DNA of 34,456 nt from a virus, in IMG/VR virus record IMGVR_UViG_3300025294_000211, positions 1 through 34,456 of that record; one strand, written 5' to 3'. Position 1 is the stretch's first letter. Each line of letters starts with the position of its first letter. Positions 26,358 to 34,456 of the stretch are shown one piece after another. A program made the translations under genes and the position numbers. A model generated the notes under the pieces. The model made no database searches. It was not told where the DNA came from and saw only the letters and a program-made list of their open reading frames with translations.

Positions 26358-28846
26358 TGGTCGGATTTCTATTCGGCGGCAATACCGGCGAGACCGCAGA
26401 GTCGCTGGCACGCAAGCGCGACATTCAGGACGCGATTGCACGCCAGATCATGGGTTCGCAGCCGAAGACGGCACAGGAGGGCATCGGTGCGCTCCTGAGC
26501 GGCATCGGAGTTGGCATCGGCCGCTATCGGACCGAGCGCGCCCAAAAGGCAGGCACGGATGCCGCCAAGTCGATTTTCAATTCGATCCTAGGTTCGCCGA
26601 CGCGCTTGACGGGTCCGCCTGCCGTTACGCCTGGTGCCATGGGCGGGACCATGCCCAAAGTGGACAGCAAGGGGAATATGCCTGTCGCGACTGTCGGCAA
26701 TGACGAGATCCGCAGCGGCATCATTTCGTCGGCCAATGCGCTCGGCATCGATCCGGTCGATCTGGCGACGGCCATCTCCTATGAGACCGCCGGCACCTTC
26801 GACCCGACCAAGCGGGGTCCTACCACTCAGCACGGTCAGCACCGCGGCCTTATTCAGTTCGGTGAGACACAGGCTGTTGAGAACGGCGTCGACTGGAGTA
26901 ACCCCGTCGGCTCGCAGCTCGGCGAAAACGGTGCCGTCGTCAGCTACCTGCGCAAGGCCGGCGTGAAACCCGGAATGGGCATGATGGATATCTATTCGGC
27001 CATCAATGCCGGCAGCGTTGGTCGCTATGGCGCCTCGGACGCCAACAATGGCGGCGCTCCCGGTACTGTGGCCGACAAGGTCAACAGCCAGATGGCCGAC
27101 CACCGCCAGAAGGCGCTTGCGCTGATCGGGCAGGGCGGCGCCACCGTCGGCGAACCGATGGCCTACTATGACGACAAGGGCATGTCCGTTGAAAGCCGTC
27201 AGCCGGTGTTTTCTCTAGACGCCCAAACACGGCCGGCCGGTGATGCTCGATCGACGGTCGAAGCTAGCGCGCCACGAAATGCTGCAGAAGCGGTGACGGC
27301 CATGGCTGGCGGCAACATGCCGGCGACGAGCCCGTTCGCGTCTCCCTTCGTCGATCCGAAGATGCAGCAAGGCGGCTCGCTCTCCGATGAGGTGGCCGCG
27401 TACGAGCAAACGCCCGAGTATGCAGCGCGCTTCCCTGGCCGCAGTCCTTCTTTCCCAGGAAAGCAAGTCGACGACCTGGCCGTTGCAGCTCTGCCGCAGC
27501 CTGTGAACGTGGGCGACAACCCGGTGCCACCGAATTCTCAGCCGCTCGCCAACTCGCAGATTCCGGCAGAGTTCGCAGGCTCGCAGCAGCTTGCCAGTGC
27601 CGAAGGCGGCATCATGAACGCCCTCAACGCCGGAACGCCAGCGACCCCGCAGCAAATCGCTCAGGCGCAGGCAGCTGGTCAGCAGCCGACACAGGTTGCT
27701 CAGGCTGCCGGCGGGGTCGATCCCCGGCTTTACGAGCTGCTGGCGAATGACTTTGCTACTCCGGAAATGAAGGCGACGGCCCGCGCCATGATCCAGCAGC
27801 AGCTTGGCCAGCAGGAAGCGGCGCGCGAGGAACAGACCTGGCGCCGTCGACAGGAATATGAGCAACAGGCGCAGCAGAATGACCCGCTCTATCGCATCAA
27901 TCTGCAGAAGGCTCAGAAGGAGCTTGAAGACGGCAAGCCGCTCATCAACGCGGGTGCGGGGAACGTCTACGATCCGAACACCAAGGAATGGATCACGCCA
28001 CCCGGTTCCTCCAGCGCTGGCGGCGCATTCCGTTTCAGCGGCAATTCCGTCGAGGCTCAGGCCCTCAATGGTCTGATGGACAGCGGCACCTTGTCGCCGG
28101 CTCAGGCTCAGTCGCTCGGCGCCGGCAAGACGATCAGTGGTCCGAACGGCGAACTGATCTTCCTGACGCCGCAAGGCGTGTTCGGCACGTCTCCCCAGGC
28201 AGGTGGTGCTGTTCAGCCAATCATGCCGAACGGTGGTCAGCAAGCGCCGCAGGGCGGCAATCAGGCAGCGCCGCAGACGACGCCGCAGGCTACTCCTGAA
28301 GCGGTCCCACAGGCCGTGCCGGATCAGCGAACCCAGAGCCAGCCGAACGCTCTGCCGACCGGGCAGACGGTACGAGATGGAAACATCCAGCTCACCCAGC
28401 CGAAGGTTCCGGAAGCTCAAAAGAACCGGGCAGCCGAGGTCGATCAGGCATACAAGGCGCTGAACACAGAACTGGATCGCTATTCCGAGCTCGTCGAGAA
28501 AACCGGGATCGAGGCGATGCCCGGCAAGAGCAAGGATCAGCTCAATTCGGTGCGGCAGGGCGTCATGCTCCAACTGAAAGAGCTGTTCAATCTCGGCGTT
28601 CTCAACGGTCCCGACCTCAGCCTGATGGAACGCATGATCTACGATCCTGTCATTGACCCCTTCAAGGAAGGCGGGATCATCAACCTGCCGGATCAGCTGT
28701 TCACGTCGATCGCCGGCAACCCCGGCGCTCGCGCGAAAAGCTCGGTCGACGAACTGAAACGCATGATCGGGAACATCCGAAATTCGGTTTCCGGGCCGAG
28801 AAACGATCAGGGCGGCGAGAACGACCCACTGGGGATTAGAAAATGA
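26357..28846 (+). CDS. Ejection protein with lytic transglycosylase domain
   Basis: The 829-residue protein has a lytic transglycosylase-like domain: GIDPVDLATAISYETAGTFD with the probable catalytic Glu143, then RGLIQFG (163-169), the SLT 'E..fdp.....GL.Qf' signature. The rest is a Pro/Gln-rich, low-complexity middle (about 300-640) and a helical end. Such proteins are packaged with the DNA and cut the peptidoglycan when the phage injects. An N-terminal glycine-rich hydrophobic stretch (about 39-56) is probably needed for membrane passage. ATG at 26357 overlaps the preceding stop by one base (TAATG). It precedes a second ejection-type protein. Confidence 0.85.
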   Translation: MVGFLFGGNTGETAESLARKRDIQDAIARQIMGSQPKTAQEGIGALLSGIGVGIGRYRTERAQKAGTDAAKSIFNSILGSPTRLTGPPAVTPGAMGGTMPKVDSKGNMPVATVGNDEIRSGIISSANALGIDPVDLATAISYETAGTFDPTKRGPTTQHGQHRGLIQFGETQAVENGVDWSNPVGSQLGENGAVVSYLRKAGVKPGMGMMDIYSAINAGSVGRYGASDANNGGAPGTVADKVNSQMADHRQKALALIGQGGATVGEPMAYYDDKGMSVESRQPVFSLDAQTRPAGDARSTVEASAPRNAAEAVTAMAGGNMPATSPFASPFVDPKMQQGGSLSDEVAAYEQTPEYAARFPGRSPSFPGKQVDDLAVAALPQPVNVGDNPVPPNSQPLANSQIPAEFAGSQQLASAEGGIMNALNAGTPATPQQIAQAQAAGQQPTQVAQAAGGVDPRLYELLANDFATPEMKATARAMIQQQLGQQEAAREEQTWRRRQEYEQQAQQNDPLYRINLQKAQKELEDGKPLINAGAGNVYDPNTKEWITPPGSSSAGGAFRFSGNSVEAQALNGLMDSGTLSPAQAQSLGAGKTISGPNGELIFLTPQGVFGTSPQAGGAVQPIMPNGGQQAPQGGNQAAPQTTPQATPEAVPQAVPDQRTQSQPNALPTGQTVRDGNIQLTQPKVPEAQKNRAAEVDQAYKALNTELDRYSELVEKTGIEAMPGKSKDQLNSVRQGVMLQLKELFNLGVLNGPDLSLMERMIYDPVIDPFKEGGIINLPDQLFTSIAGNPGARAKSSVDELKRMIGNIRNSVSGPRNDQGGENDPLGIRK

Positions 28847-30891
28847 CTTCAATCTCTGAGATCCGTCAGAAGTACCCGCAGTACGACGACCTGTCGGACG
28901 CGCAGCTCGCCGACGCGATGCACCGCAAGTTCTACAGCGACATGCCGCGCGCCGAGTTCGACGCCACGATCGGCTTTGACAGCGGGGCATCGTCTGGCGG
29001 CGGTCGTCACCTTTCTTTTGAGGAAGGCGCCGCGCTCCTTGATCGGGAGGAGCGTGCGGCCGGCGGCAGTGGCGCCTTCGGAGCCGCGACAACGAGCTAC
29101 ATCGACGGGATGCCGATTGCGGGCCCGATGCTACTCGGCGCCACCCAGCGCGGCGCAGCGGCCCTCTCGTCGGCGATCAACGGCAAGAGCTACGACGAGA
29201 ACCTGAAGGAGGCTCAAGCTCTCACCGAGGCCGCCCAGGAAGCGTACCCGAGGATTTCGACCGCTGCCGGCGTGACTGGTGCCGTCGCTGGCACGCTGCC
29301 GATGGTAGCGGCTGCCCCGCAATTGTTCGGTGCTGGTGGCGGCAGCCTATTGGCCCGCTCCGGAATTTCTGCCCTTAGCGGCGGTGCAGTCGGTGGGACC
29401 GACGCTGCCGTTCGATCGGGCGGCGATGTCGACGAGACACTGTCGGGTGTCAAATGGGGCGTGGGTCTCGGCCTCTTCGGGCCAGCCGTGGGCAAAGCCG
29501 TCGGTGCCGGCGCGCGAAAGGTAATGGATCTCTACCGGACCGCTCAAGCCGCGCAGGCGGCCGGCACCAAACTCGGTACCGTCAACCAGATCGCGAAGGC
29601 CATTGCGGGCGACGGTCTCGATGAGGCCGGTGTTCGGTTGCGCCTCGATCAGCTTGGACCGGAAGGCATGATCGCCGATCTGGGCCCAAATACTCAGGGC
29701 AAGGCGGCGGCCTTGGCCGCGATGCCTGGCCGGGGGCAGGACGTCATGCGCTCGGCGCTCGAAGCACGTCAGGCTGGCGCGAATGCGCGAATCGCCGACG
29801 TCGTCGATGAGACCATGGGCCGCAATGTCATTCCGTCGTTTGTCGACGAGGGCATTGAGGCAAACCAGCGCGTTCTGGGGCCGGAATATCAGCGGTTGTT
29901 CCAGAACGTTGAGCCGCATGACTTCCTGCCAGTCGCCGAAAACCTTGATCGGCAGATCCACACTCTACGCGGCGACGCGCAGCGCGCTTTGCGGAAGGTG
30001 AGGGGCATGCTCAACACCACTGGTACCGACCGCGTCTCGAACAATCCCAGCGTGGCCTTCGAGACCCGCCAGGCGATCGACGGGATGCTGAAAACGGAAG
30101 CCGACACGAAGGTGATTGCAGCGCTGACGGATGCTCGCCACATGATCGACGATTCCCTGTCGCAAGCGGTACCGCGGCTGAAGGAAGTCGATGCAGCCTA
30201 TGCTGAGCTTGGGCGCCAACGCGAAGCGTTGACGCGCGGGCAAACAGTTCTGTCGCACGAACGGACCTCGCCCCGGCCGGCAGAGCTTGAGCGGGAAATC
30301 GCCGAGGGCGTCCTTCCTCAGGGGCAGCAGATTGGCCCGTCGGCGGTGCCGCTCCGGCTTTCTCAGGGCGCCCGCGCCGAAGTTGACCGGATCCTCGGCA
30401 GCAACGCCAACGACGTGGGCAAGCTGAACAATCTCATCAAGACTGAGGGGGATTGGAATCGCGCTCGCCTCGCTCAACTGTTTGGGCAGGAGAAGGCGGA
30501 CCGGCTGTTTGGCGTGCTCGACAACGAGCTGACCTTCGCTCAGACCCGTCAGGCAGTCACCAGCAATTCGGAAACGGCGCGCCGCCTGCAGCACATCGGT
30601 GATCTCGGCGGAACGGGTGATCCGAACCTTGCACGGAATGCCTACGCGGCGGGCGGTGCGGCTGGTGCCGTGCGCGCTGCTGGCATCCGCACCGCTGACA
30701 AGATTGCAAATGCGATCCTCGGCGGCCGGCGCGAGGCGGCGAACGCTTCGCTGGCAGAAGCGATGGTCAGCAATCGGGATGCATTGGTGGATGCCCTGGC
30801 TCAGGCGCAGCGCCGGGGGCAGAACCCGAAGCTGATCGAGGATTTGGCGAAATCAATCCTGCTTGGAAACGGAACCTCTGGGGCGCGATGA
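28843..30891 (+). CDS. Ejection-type internal virion protein (682 aa)
   Basis: The 682-residue protein starts with MTSISEIRQKYPQYDDLSDA, the 'ir.kyPqY.dlsD..La.a.h.kfY.dmp...F' segment common in phage DNA-ejection and internal virion proteins. It has Ala/Gly-rich hydrophobic stretches (about 88-105 and 140-215) that could span the membrane. The remainder is long helices. Together with the transglycosylase protein it probably forms the conduit through the cell envelope for DNA. The gene starts within the preceding stop (ATGA). Its 3' end overlaps a convergent minus-strand gene by 39 bp. Confidence 0.8.
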   Translation: MTSISEIRQKYPQYDDLSDAQLADAMHRKFYSDMPRAEFDATIGFDSGASSGGGRHLSFEEGAALLDREERAAGGSGAFGAATTSYIDGMPIAGPMLLGATQRGAAALSSAINGKSYDENLKEAQALTEAAQEAYPRISTAAGVTGAVAGTLPMVAAAPQLFGAGGGSLLARSGISALSGGAVGGTDAAVRSGGDVDETLSGVKWGVGLGLFGPAVGKAVGAGARKVMDLYRTAQAAQAAGTKLGTVNQIAKAIAGDGLDEAGVRLRLDQLGPEGMIADLGPNTQGKAAALAAMPGRGQDVMRSALEARQAGANARIADVVDETMGRNVIPSFVDEGIEANQRVLGPEYQRLFQNVEPHDFLPVAENLDRQIHTLRGDAQRALRKVRGMLNTTGTDRVSNNPSVAFETRQAIDGMLKTEADTKVIAALTDARHMIDDSLSQAVPRLKEVDAAYAELGRQREALTRGQTVLSHERTSPRPAELEREIAEGVLPQGQQIGPSAVPLRLSQGARAEVDRILGSNANDVGKLNNLIKTEGDWNRARLAQLFGQEKADRLFGVLDNELTFAQTRQAVTSNSETARRLQHIGDLGGTGDPNLARNAYAAGGAAGAVRAAGIRTADKIANAILGGRREAANASLAEAMVSNRDALVDALAQAQRRGQNPKLIEDLAKSILLGNGTSGAR

Positions 30892-31065
30892 CGGGTCAAC
30901 CCAGATGATCAGCAAGTATGCGGCAACGGTAAAGGCCATTCCGCTTAGAAAGCCGACATCGAAAACCGGACCGCCCCATTCCGAGGTCGCCTGCAAAAAC
31001 GACTTCAGCCCCCAGAGTATGAGGGCCGTCACTGCAATGCAGGCTATCTGAACGATCCGGATCAT
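30853..31065 (-). CDS. Two-span membrane protein, antisense to late genes
   Basis: The 70-residue protein (from ATG at 31063-31065) has two hydrophobic helices, about residues 3-18 (IVQIACIAVTALILWG) and about 36-56 (DVGFLSGMAFTVAAYLLIIW), with a polar loop between and a basic tail. GTG at 31080 would add five residues. AAGG precedes the ATG. It is transcribed against the late genes and overlaps the ejection gene's end by 39 bp. A holin is possible by shape, but it lies on the wrong strand for a late lysis gene, so a lysogen-expressed membrane or exclusion protein is just as likely. Confidence 0.65.
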   Translation of the reverse strand: MIRIVQIACIAVTALILWGLKSFLQATSEWGGPVFDVGFLSGMAFTVAAYLLIIWVDPSSRPRGSVSKQD

Positions 31066-31095
31066 GGCCTTAAAATACACGAGAACTGGGTTTGC

Positions 31096-31236
31096 TCAAT
31101 CCTCGGGTGGTATGGGGATGTATCCGCCACCCGTCAGCCAGTCTCGAAGGATTCGCTTTATCGCCTCGTCGCGGCTGACGCCGTACTCGGCCATAATCAT
31201 CTGAACACCACGCTCAATTTCATCGTCTAGGTCCAT
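31096..31236 (-). CDS. Ribbon-helix-helix-like small protein (46 aa)
   Basis: The 46-residue protein, MDLDDEIERGVQMIMAEYGV then SRDEAIKRILRDWL, has the strand-helix-helix layout of ribbon-helix-helix DNA-binding proteins. The initial strand is incomplete if translation starts at ATG 31234-31236; GTG at 31240-31242 (adding VS) is an alternative, and AGGGG lies upstream of both. It may be cotranscribed with the membrane gene at 30853, 30 bp downstream. A palindrome at 31247-31268 next to its start could be an autoregulatory operator. Toxin-antitoxin pairing with the membrane protein is not supported by a known family. Confidence 0.6.
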   Translation of the reverse strand: MDLDDEIERGVQMIMAEYGVSRDEAIKRILRDWLTGGGYIPIPPED

Positions 31237-31246
31237 CGACACTTTG

Positions 31247-31268
31247 CCCCTTTGGTTAGCCCAAGGGG
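31247..31268. promoter_or_regulatory. Imperfect 22-bp palindrome at the RHH-like gene start
   Basis: CCCCTT (31247-31252) and AAGGGG (31263-31268) pair, with an inner GG/CC pair and one mismatch. It overlaps the likely ribosome-binding site of the minus-strand gene. Autoregulation is possible; it could also be only an RNA hairpin. Confidence 0.4.
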
Positions 31269-31295
31269 ATGAAACCGAAATCGCGCAGAACTTGC

Positions 31296-31321
31296 AAGGC
31301 TCCCTCTTCGGGGGCCTTTTT
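31296..31321 (+). terminator. Intrinsic terminator before the tail fibre gene
   Basis: AAGGCTCCC and GGGGGCCTT pair over 9 bp (one T-G) around TCTTC, with a run of five T residues ending at 31321. It ends the ejection operon, or attenuates entry to the fibre gene, whose start is 16 nt on. Confidence 0.75.
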
Positions 31322-31336
31322 CTATGGAGAATGCTC

Positions 31337-33013
31337 ATGCCTAGAACAGGTGGCATCTACAGCCCTCCGGCCGGCACCAAAGGCACGCCGAACACGACGA
31401 TTCAGAGTGTGCCTTACAATACGCTGATCGACGATCTGACGGCCGATGCAAACGCCGCTCGTCCGGTGACAGCCGGCGGTACCGGTGCGACGTCGGCGAG
31501 CGGCGCGCGCACTGCCCTTGGCGTCGAGATCGGGACGAACGTGCAGGCCTATGACGCTGGTTTGCAGTCGATCGCGGGTTTGACGACGGTCGCCAACCAG
31601 ATGCTCTACACCACGGGCACCGACCTCTATGCGACCACGGCGCTCACGCCGTTTGCGCGGACTCTCCTTGACGACGCCGATGCGGCAGCGATGAAGGCGA
31701 CGCTCGGGCTCGCAGCTGTGGCCTCATCCGGATCGGCGAGCGAACTGACCACCGGCACGCTCGCAGACGCGCGCCTGCCTAGCACGATGACCGGCAAGAC
31801 GTTCACCGGCAACGTGCAGAGCGTCATGCTGGCGGCATCGTCGCCGGTCGAACACATGCGACTAGTTCCGACGGACTTCGGCGCAGGAAAACCTGGCCTG
31901 TTTTTCAATCGGACAACCACGACCAAGTACACGGTCTCGATGTACGACGGCGCCGTCAACGGCACGCTCGACCTCGTGGCGTCAAACGTTCAAGTGAACG
32001 GTTCGAATATACTGACTGTTGCCGGTGGGACGTTAACTGGAACCCTTATCGCTCCGACGCTGATCGCCACCTCTGGCAACATAATGATCGACACGAATGG
32101 CAATCGCCATTTGTGGTTCCGTAGCGGGTCTGGGGTGAATCGTGGGCTCCTGTATCACGACAACAGTTTGGAGTCGTTGTCCCTTACGCTCTACAACTCA
32201 TCGGGAGCAGGTGTTCGCGGCTTTCATGTTAAGCAGGACGGTAACGCCTTCTGGGAAGGGCAAAGCCTCCAAATTGGCTACAACTCCGGAACGGCAGAGT
32301 TGCGCCTTAACGCAGGTGTCAACTTCGACTACCGCATCCTTGGAGATACAGGCGGCGGCTTCTTCATCCAGAAGTCGACGAATGAGTGGGCCGGGGCGAC
32401 CAATCTAGTTTATTGGGATAGCAATAATCATGCTGAGTTCGCCGGAAACATCAAGTGTGACAACTACGTCATTAAGAACACGGCCTATGGTGTGTCTGGT
32501 CTGTCTATCGGCAGCGGCGACAATGCCACCTATGCCGCCCACAACGTTCGTCTGAACACGTGGTTCGGCCTCGGGATCTACGATACTTCGAGCAACGCCT
32601 GCCGTATCGTCTTCGATGCACGCTCTGGCAACCTGACGATGACCGGCTCGATCGCAACAGGCGGAACGCATTACGTCGGCAGCGCTGCCGTATTTACCGA
32701 CGGAAATATGCAATTTGCCGGGGGTATGGCCGCCTACGGCACCTACCTCAGTGACGCTCTTAACGCCCGCGCCGTCATCTATACCGGCACGACTGCCGGC
32801 GAAACCAACTTCACCATTGGTCACCACGTTCTCGCGTATCATACGACCGCGCCCGTTAATAACTCCACGGTCAATGTTTGGACCGCAACTAGCAACTTCG
32901 GTTACACCTACAGCACCAATGCAGTCAGTCTGTTGTCGGGAACATGGAGGCAGCGTGGCGGCTTGCAATATTCTTCAGGTAACTATGTAAATCTAGCGCA
33001 ACGGGTGGCGTGA
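31337..33013 (+). CDS. Tail fibre/spike protein
   Basis: The 558-residue protein is a probable tail fibre. Near the N-terminus it has VTAGGTGATSASGARTALGV, a motif found in many phage fibres. The middle is beta-rich, with Asn- and Gly-rich strands (NGNRHLWFRSGSGVN, EGQSLQIGYNSGTAELRLN), and the end includes LLSGTWRQRGGL, a common C-terminal segment of such fibres. There is no S74 domain on it; that domain sits instead on the gene at 24855. The start at ATG 31337 has GGAGA 6 nt upstream; ATG 31331 is an alternative. It should set host-surface binding and hence host range. A fibre-associated gene follows. Confidence 0.88.
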   Translation: MPRTGGIYSPPAGTKGTPNTTIQSVPYNTLIDDLTADANAARPVTAGGTGATSASGARTALGVEIGTNVQAYDAGLQSIAGLTTVANQMLYTTGTDLYATTALTPFARTLLDDADAAAMKATLGLAAVASSGSASELTTGTLADARLPSTMTGKTFTGNVQSVMLAASSPVEHMRLVPTDFGAGKPGLFFNRTTTTKYTVSMYDGAVNGTLDLVASNVQVNGSNILTVAGGTLTGTLIAPTLIATSGNIMIDTNGNRHLWFRSGSGVNRGLLYHDNSLESLSLTLYNSSGAGVRGFHVKQDGNAFWEGQSLQIGYNSGTAELRLNAGVNFDYRILGDTGGGFFIQKSTNEWAGATNLVYWDSNNHAEFAGNIKCDNYVIKNTAYGVSGLSIGSGDNATYAAHNVRLNTWFGLGIYDTSSNACRIVFDARSGNLTMTGSIATGGTHYVGSAAVFTDGNMQFAGGMAAYGTYLSDALNARAVIYTGTTAGETNFTIGHHVLAYHTTAPVNNSTVNVWTATSNFGYTYSTNAVSLLSGTWRQRGGLQYSSGNYVNLAQRVA

Positions 33014-33498
33014 TGACACTAACACTTCACAATGTCTCTCGGGTCGTCGAAGGCGCTGAGCCAAACATGTACATTGTTACATGCGAGATCACAGACCTGA
33101 ACAACGAGACCTACGAATGCGATTACGTCTCGCGAGAGAACGATTCGTTTGGTCTGAACCCAACAGTTCGGGAATGGATCGCGGCCAATCCTTTATTTCC
33201 AATCGAGCCATATGTTGAGCCGGCTCCGCCGACGCCGGAGGAGATCAGGCAACAGATGCAGCCGCTCACCGCTCGACAATTTCGTCTGGGCCTCGTCGAG
33301 GCTGGTATCTCGCCGTCTACAGTCACAGCGACCATTGCCGCAATGCCGGCCGGTCCCGATCGAGACAAGGCGCAGATCGAATGGGAATACGCGACTAGCT
33401 TCAATCGAACACACCCTCTGATCGCGACAGTTGGCGCCGCGCTCGGCCTTTCTGACGTCCAGATTGACGCCATGTGGCTGGCAGCGGTCAGCCTCTAA
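33013..33498 (+). CDS. Fibre-associated protein with conserved rhizobial C-terminal domain
   Basis: The 161-residue protein has an N-terminal beta-rich part (MTLTLHNVSRVVEGAEPN), a proline-rich link (EPYVEPAPPTPEEIRQQMQP) and a helical C-terminal domain, PLTARQFRLGLVEAGISPST then EWEYATSFNRTHPLIATVGA. I have seen that last block in rhizobial phage and prophage proteins next to fibre genes. It may be a tail fibre chaperone or a fibre cap. The ATG at 33013 overlaps the fibre stop by one base; GTG at 33010 is directly before it. Confidence 0.75.
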   Translation: MTLTLHNVSRVVEGAEPNMYIVTCEITDLNNETYECDYVSRENDSFGLNPTVREWIAANPLFPIEPYVEPAPPTPEEIRQQMQPLTARQFRLGLVEAGISPSTVTATIAAMPAGPDRDKAQIEWEYATSFNRTHPLIATVGAALGLSDVQIDAMWLAAVSL

Positions 33499-33524
33499 AG
33501 ACTTCTCAAACAATCAGGTGAATC

Positions 33525-34190
33525 ATGAACAGAGCAGCGTTTTACGCGGCCCTGCGCCGGAGCACGTCTGGCGTTTTCGGGAAATCGCTTTCCAGTGCCC
33601 AAGTCGAAGGTGTCGAGGCCATCTTCGATGAAGCCCAGCGGCGCCGCACAAGCCTGCTGCATCTCGCGGCCATCTTTGCCGAGGCCTATCACGAGACCGG
33701 CGGGGCCATGCAGCCGGTGACTGAGAACCTGAGCTATTCGGCGAAGCGACTGACAGAGGTGTGGCCGGGTCGCTTCCCGACACTCGCCAGCGCTCAGCCT
33801 TTCGCGAACAACCCGCGCAAGCTCGCCAACAAGGTCTACGGCGGCCGGCTCGGCAATACCGGTGCTGATGACGGCTGGTCCTTCAGGGGCAGGGGCCTCG
33901 CCCAGATCACCGGCAAGGCGAACTATACCAAGTTCGGCATTGCTGGCGCACCTGACGAGGCGAGCAAAATGCCCGTCGCCGTCCGGATCCTGTTTGACGG
34001 CATGGAGCGCGGCCTCTTCACCGGCAAGAAGCTCGCCGATTACGGCTATCTCGTCACCACCAAGCCGGAAGTGCCTGGCTACCGGTACTATGCCTCGCGC
34101 GCGATCATCAACGGCGATGTGCAGGCGAATGGCCCGAAAATCGACGCCTACGGCAAGGCCTTCGAGGCCGCCCTTCGCGCCGCCGGCTAA
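33525..34190 (+). CDS. GH19-type endolysin
   Basis: The 221-residue enzyme resembles glycoside hydrolase family 19 (chitinase-like) phage endolysins, which cut peptidoglycan at lysis. The probable catalytic Glu57 lies in AYHETGG. The substrate-site segment FRGRGLAQITGKANY (about 120-134) matches the 'GRG..QlTG..NY' signature. No signal peptide or membrane anchor is seen, so a holin would be needed to reach the cell wall; none is recognised on the plus strand in this window. The start ATG at 33525 has AGGTG about 6 nt upstream. Confidence 0.92.
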   Translation: MNRAAFYAALRRSTSGVFGKSLSSAQVEGVEAIFDEAQRRRTSLLHLAAIFAEAYHETGGAMQPVTENLSYSAKRLTEVWPGRFPTLASAQPFANNPRKLANKVYGGRLGNTGADDGWSFRGRGLAQITGKANYTKFGIAGAPDEASKMPVAVRILFDGMERGLFTGKKLADYGYLVTTKPEVPGYRYYASRAIINGDVQANGPKIDAYGKAFEAALRAAG

Positions 34191-34270
34191 CTCTCTTCGC
34201 ATGCGGCGACCGATGCGCGCCGATTTCAAACCGCGTCGCTAACTCCATCAAACATCGAAGGAAAACACCA

Positions 34271-34456
34271 ATGCGCTTTCTGCTTCTGGCAGCGGCGGCC
34301 TTTGTGCTGTCCGCTTGCACCACCACGACCTCGATCGACACCGCGATTCAGAAGAACCTTCCGCAGGTCTGCTCTGCCGCGGCCACGGCGCACTCCGCGT
34401 TCGTGATCGTCGCCAGCACCGGCAATGTCAAACCCAAGACGGTCGCGAAGGAGGCG
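34271..34456 (+). CDS. Lipoprotein, cut by the window edge
   Basis: The frame starts MRFLLLAAAAFVLSACTTTT, a lipoprotein signal peptide with lipobox LSAC (Cys16). The visible 62 codons run to the last base with no stop. The ribosome-binding site AAGGA lies upstream of ATG 34271. It follows the endolysin by 80 bp. Lipoproteins directly after the endolysin are typical of the outer-membrane spanin or related envelope factors of the lysis cassette. That role is inferred; the true end and length lie outside the window. Confidence 0.8.
   Translation, partial: MRFLLLAAAAFVLSACTTTTSIDTAIQKNLPQVCSAAATAHSAFVIVASTGNVKPKTVAKEA

Noticed and set aside
25125-26441. 438-residue minus-strand frame opposite the S74 protein
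   Set aside because: Shadow of a repeat-rich gene; the plus strand holds the S74 motif and one-base coupling.
27215-29092. 625-residue minus-strand frame opposite the two ejection genes
   Set aside because: A GC-rich shadow frame; arginine/histidine-rich composition and no domain, while the plus strand shows coupled virion genes.
1-34456. tRNA genes, CRISPR arrays, insertion sequences or a prophage att site
   Set aside because: No tRNA fold, no regularly spaced repeats, no transposase and no direct repeat at both ends could be seen; the right end of the phage is outside the window.

Overview
The window is almost wholly a temperate prophage of the short-tailed (podovirus) type, and the window ends before the phage does. 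The host looks like an alphaproteobacterium of the Rhizobiaceae or a close relative. This is inferred from the high GC content, the alphaproteobacterial LexA box (GAAC-N7-GAAC) at 6717-6731, and many small proteins of a kind I associate with rhizobial prophages. There are no rRNA, tRNA or CRISPR features, and I could not identify an att site.

Left arm (1-6350, minus strand). A leftward early operon runs from a promoter at about 6216-6244 to position 1. In order of transcription it holds three unknown genes, a 57-residue membrane protein, a Gp157-like protein, a Bet/RecT-type annealase, a DUF1367-like protein, an HNH-like DUF968-type nuclease, an AlpA/Xis-like protein, the tyrosine integrase, and a DUF2806-like gene that starts at TTG 3 nt past the integrase stop. 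Many genes overlap by 1-4 nt.

Switch region (6200-7850). A LexA/CI-type repressor with a plausible autocleavage site is transcribed leftward and a Cro-like gene rightward. Five 15-bp dyads with 6-3-6 geometry lie at the left promoter and at the divergent repressor/cro promoters, a layout like the OL/OR arrangement of lambda. Between the two arms are a small lipoprotein gene and a zinc-ribbon gene preceded by the LexA box.

Right early region (7832-13202). Small regulatory genes are followed by a two-helix membrane protein on the opposite strand, a probable replication protein, a lone LuxR-type HTH protein, a DUF6456-like protein and a strong terminator. The replication gene carries a cluster of 8-bp iterons in its linker, a good candidate for the phage origin.

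Accessory block (13203-14617). This holds a lipoprotein gene, an XRE regulator with two matching 15-bp dyads and a long hairpin-rich leader, and a DUF2158-like gene.

Late region (14618-34456, plus strand). Terminase small and large subunits (98-nt overlap), P22-type portal, scaffold, SU10/DUF5309-type major capsid protein, adaptor and nozzle-like proteins, a gp10-like stabilisation protein, a GNAT-like protein, a repeat-rich virion protein ending in an S74 autoprocessing domain, a transglycosylase-bearing ejection protein, a second ejection protein, tail fibre, a fibre-associated protein, a GH19 endolysin, and a lipoprotein cut by the window edge. Hairpin terminators after the capsid gene and before the fibre gene may set expression levels. 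Two small minus-strand genes sit between the ejection and fibre genes.
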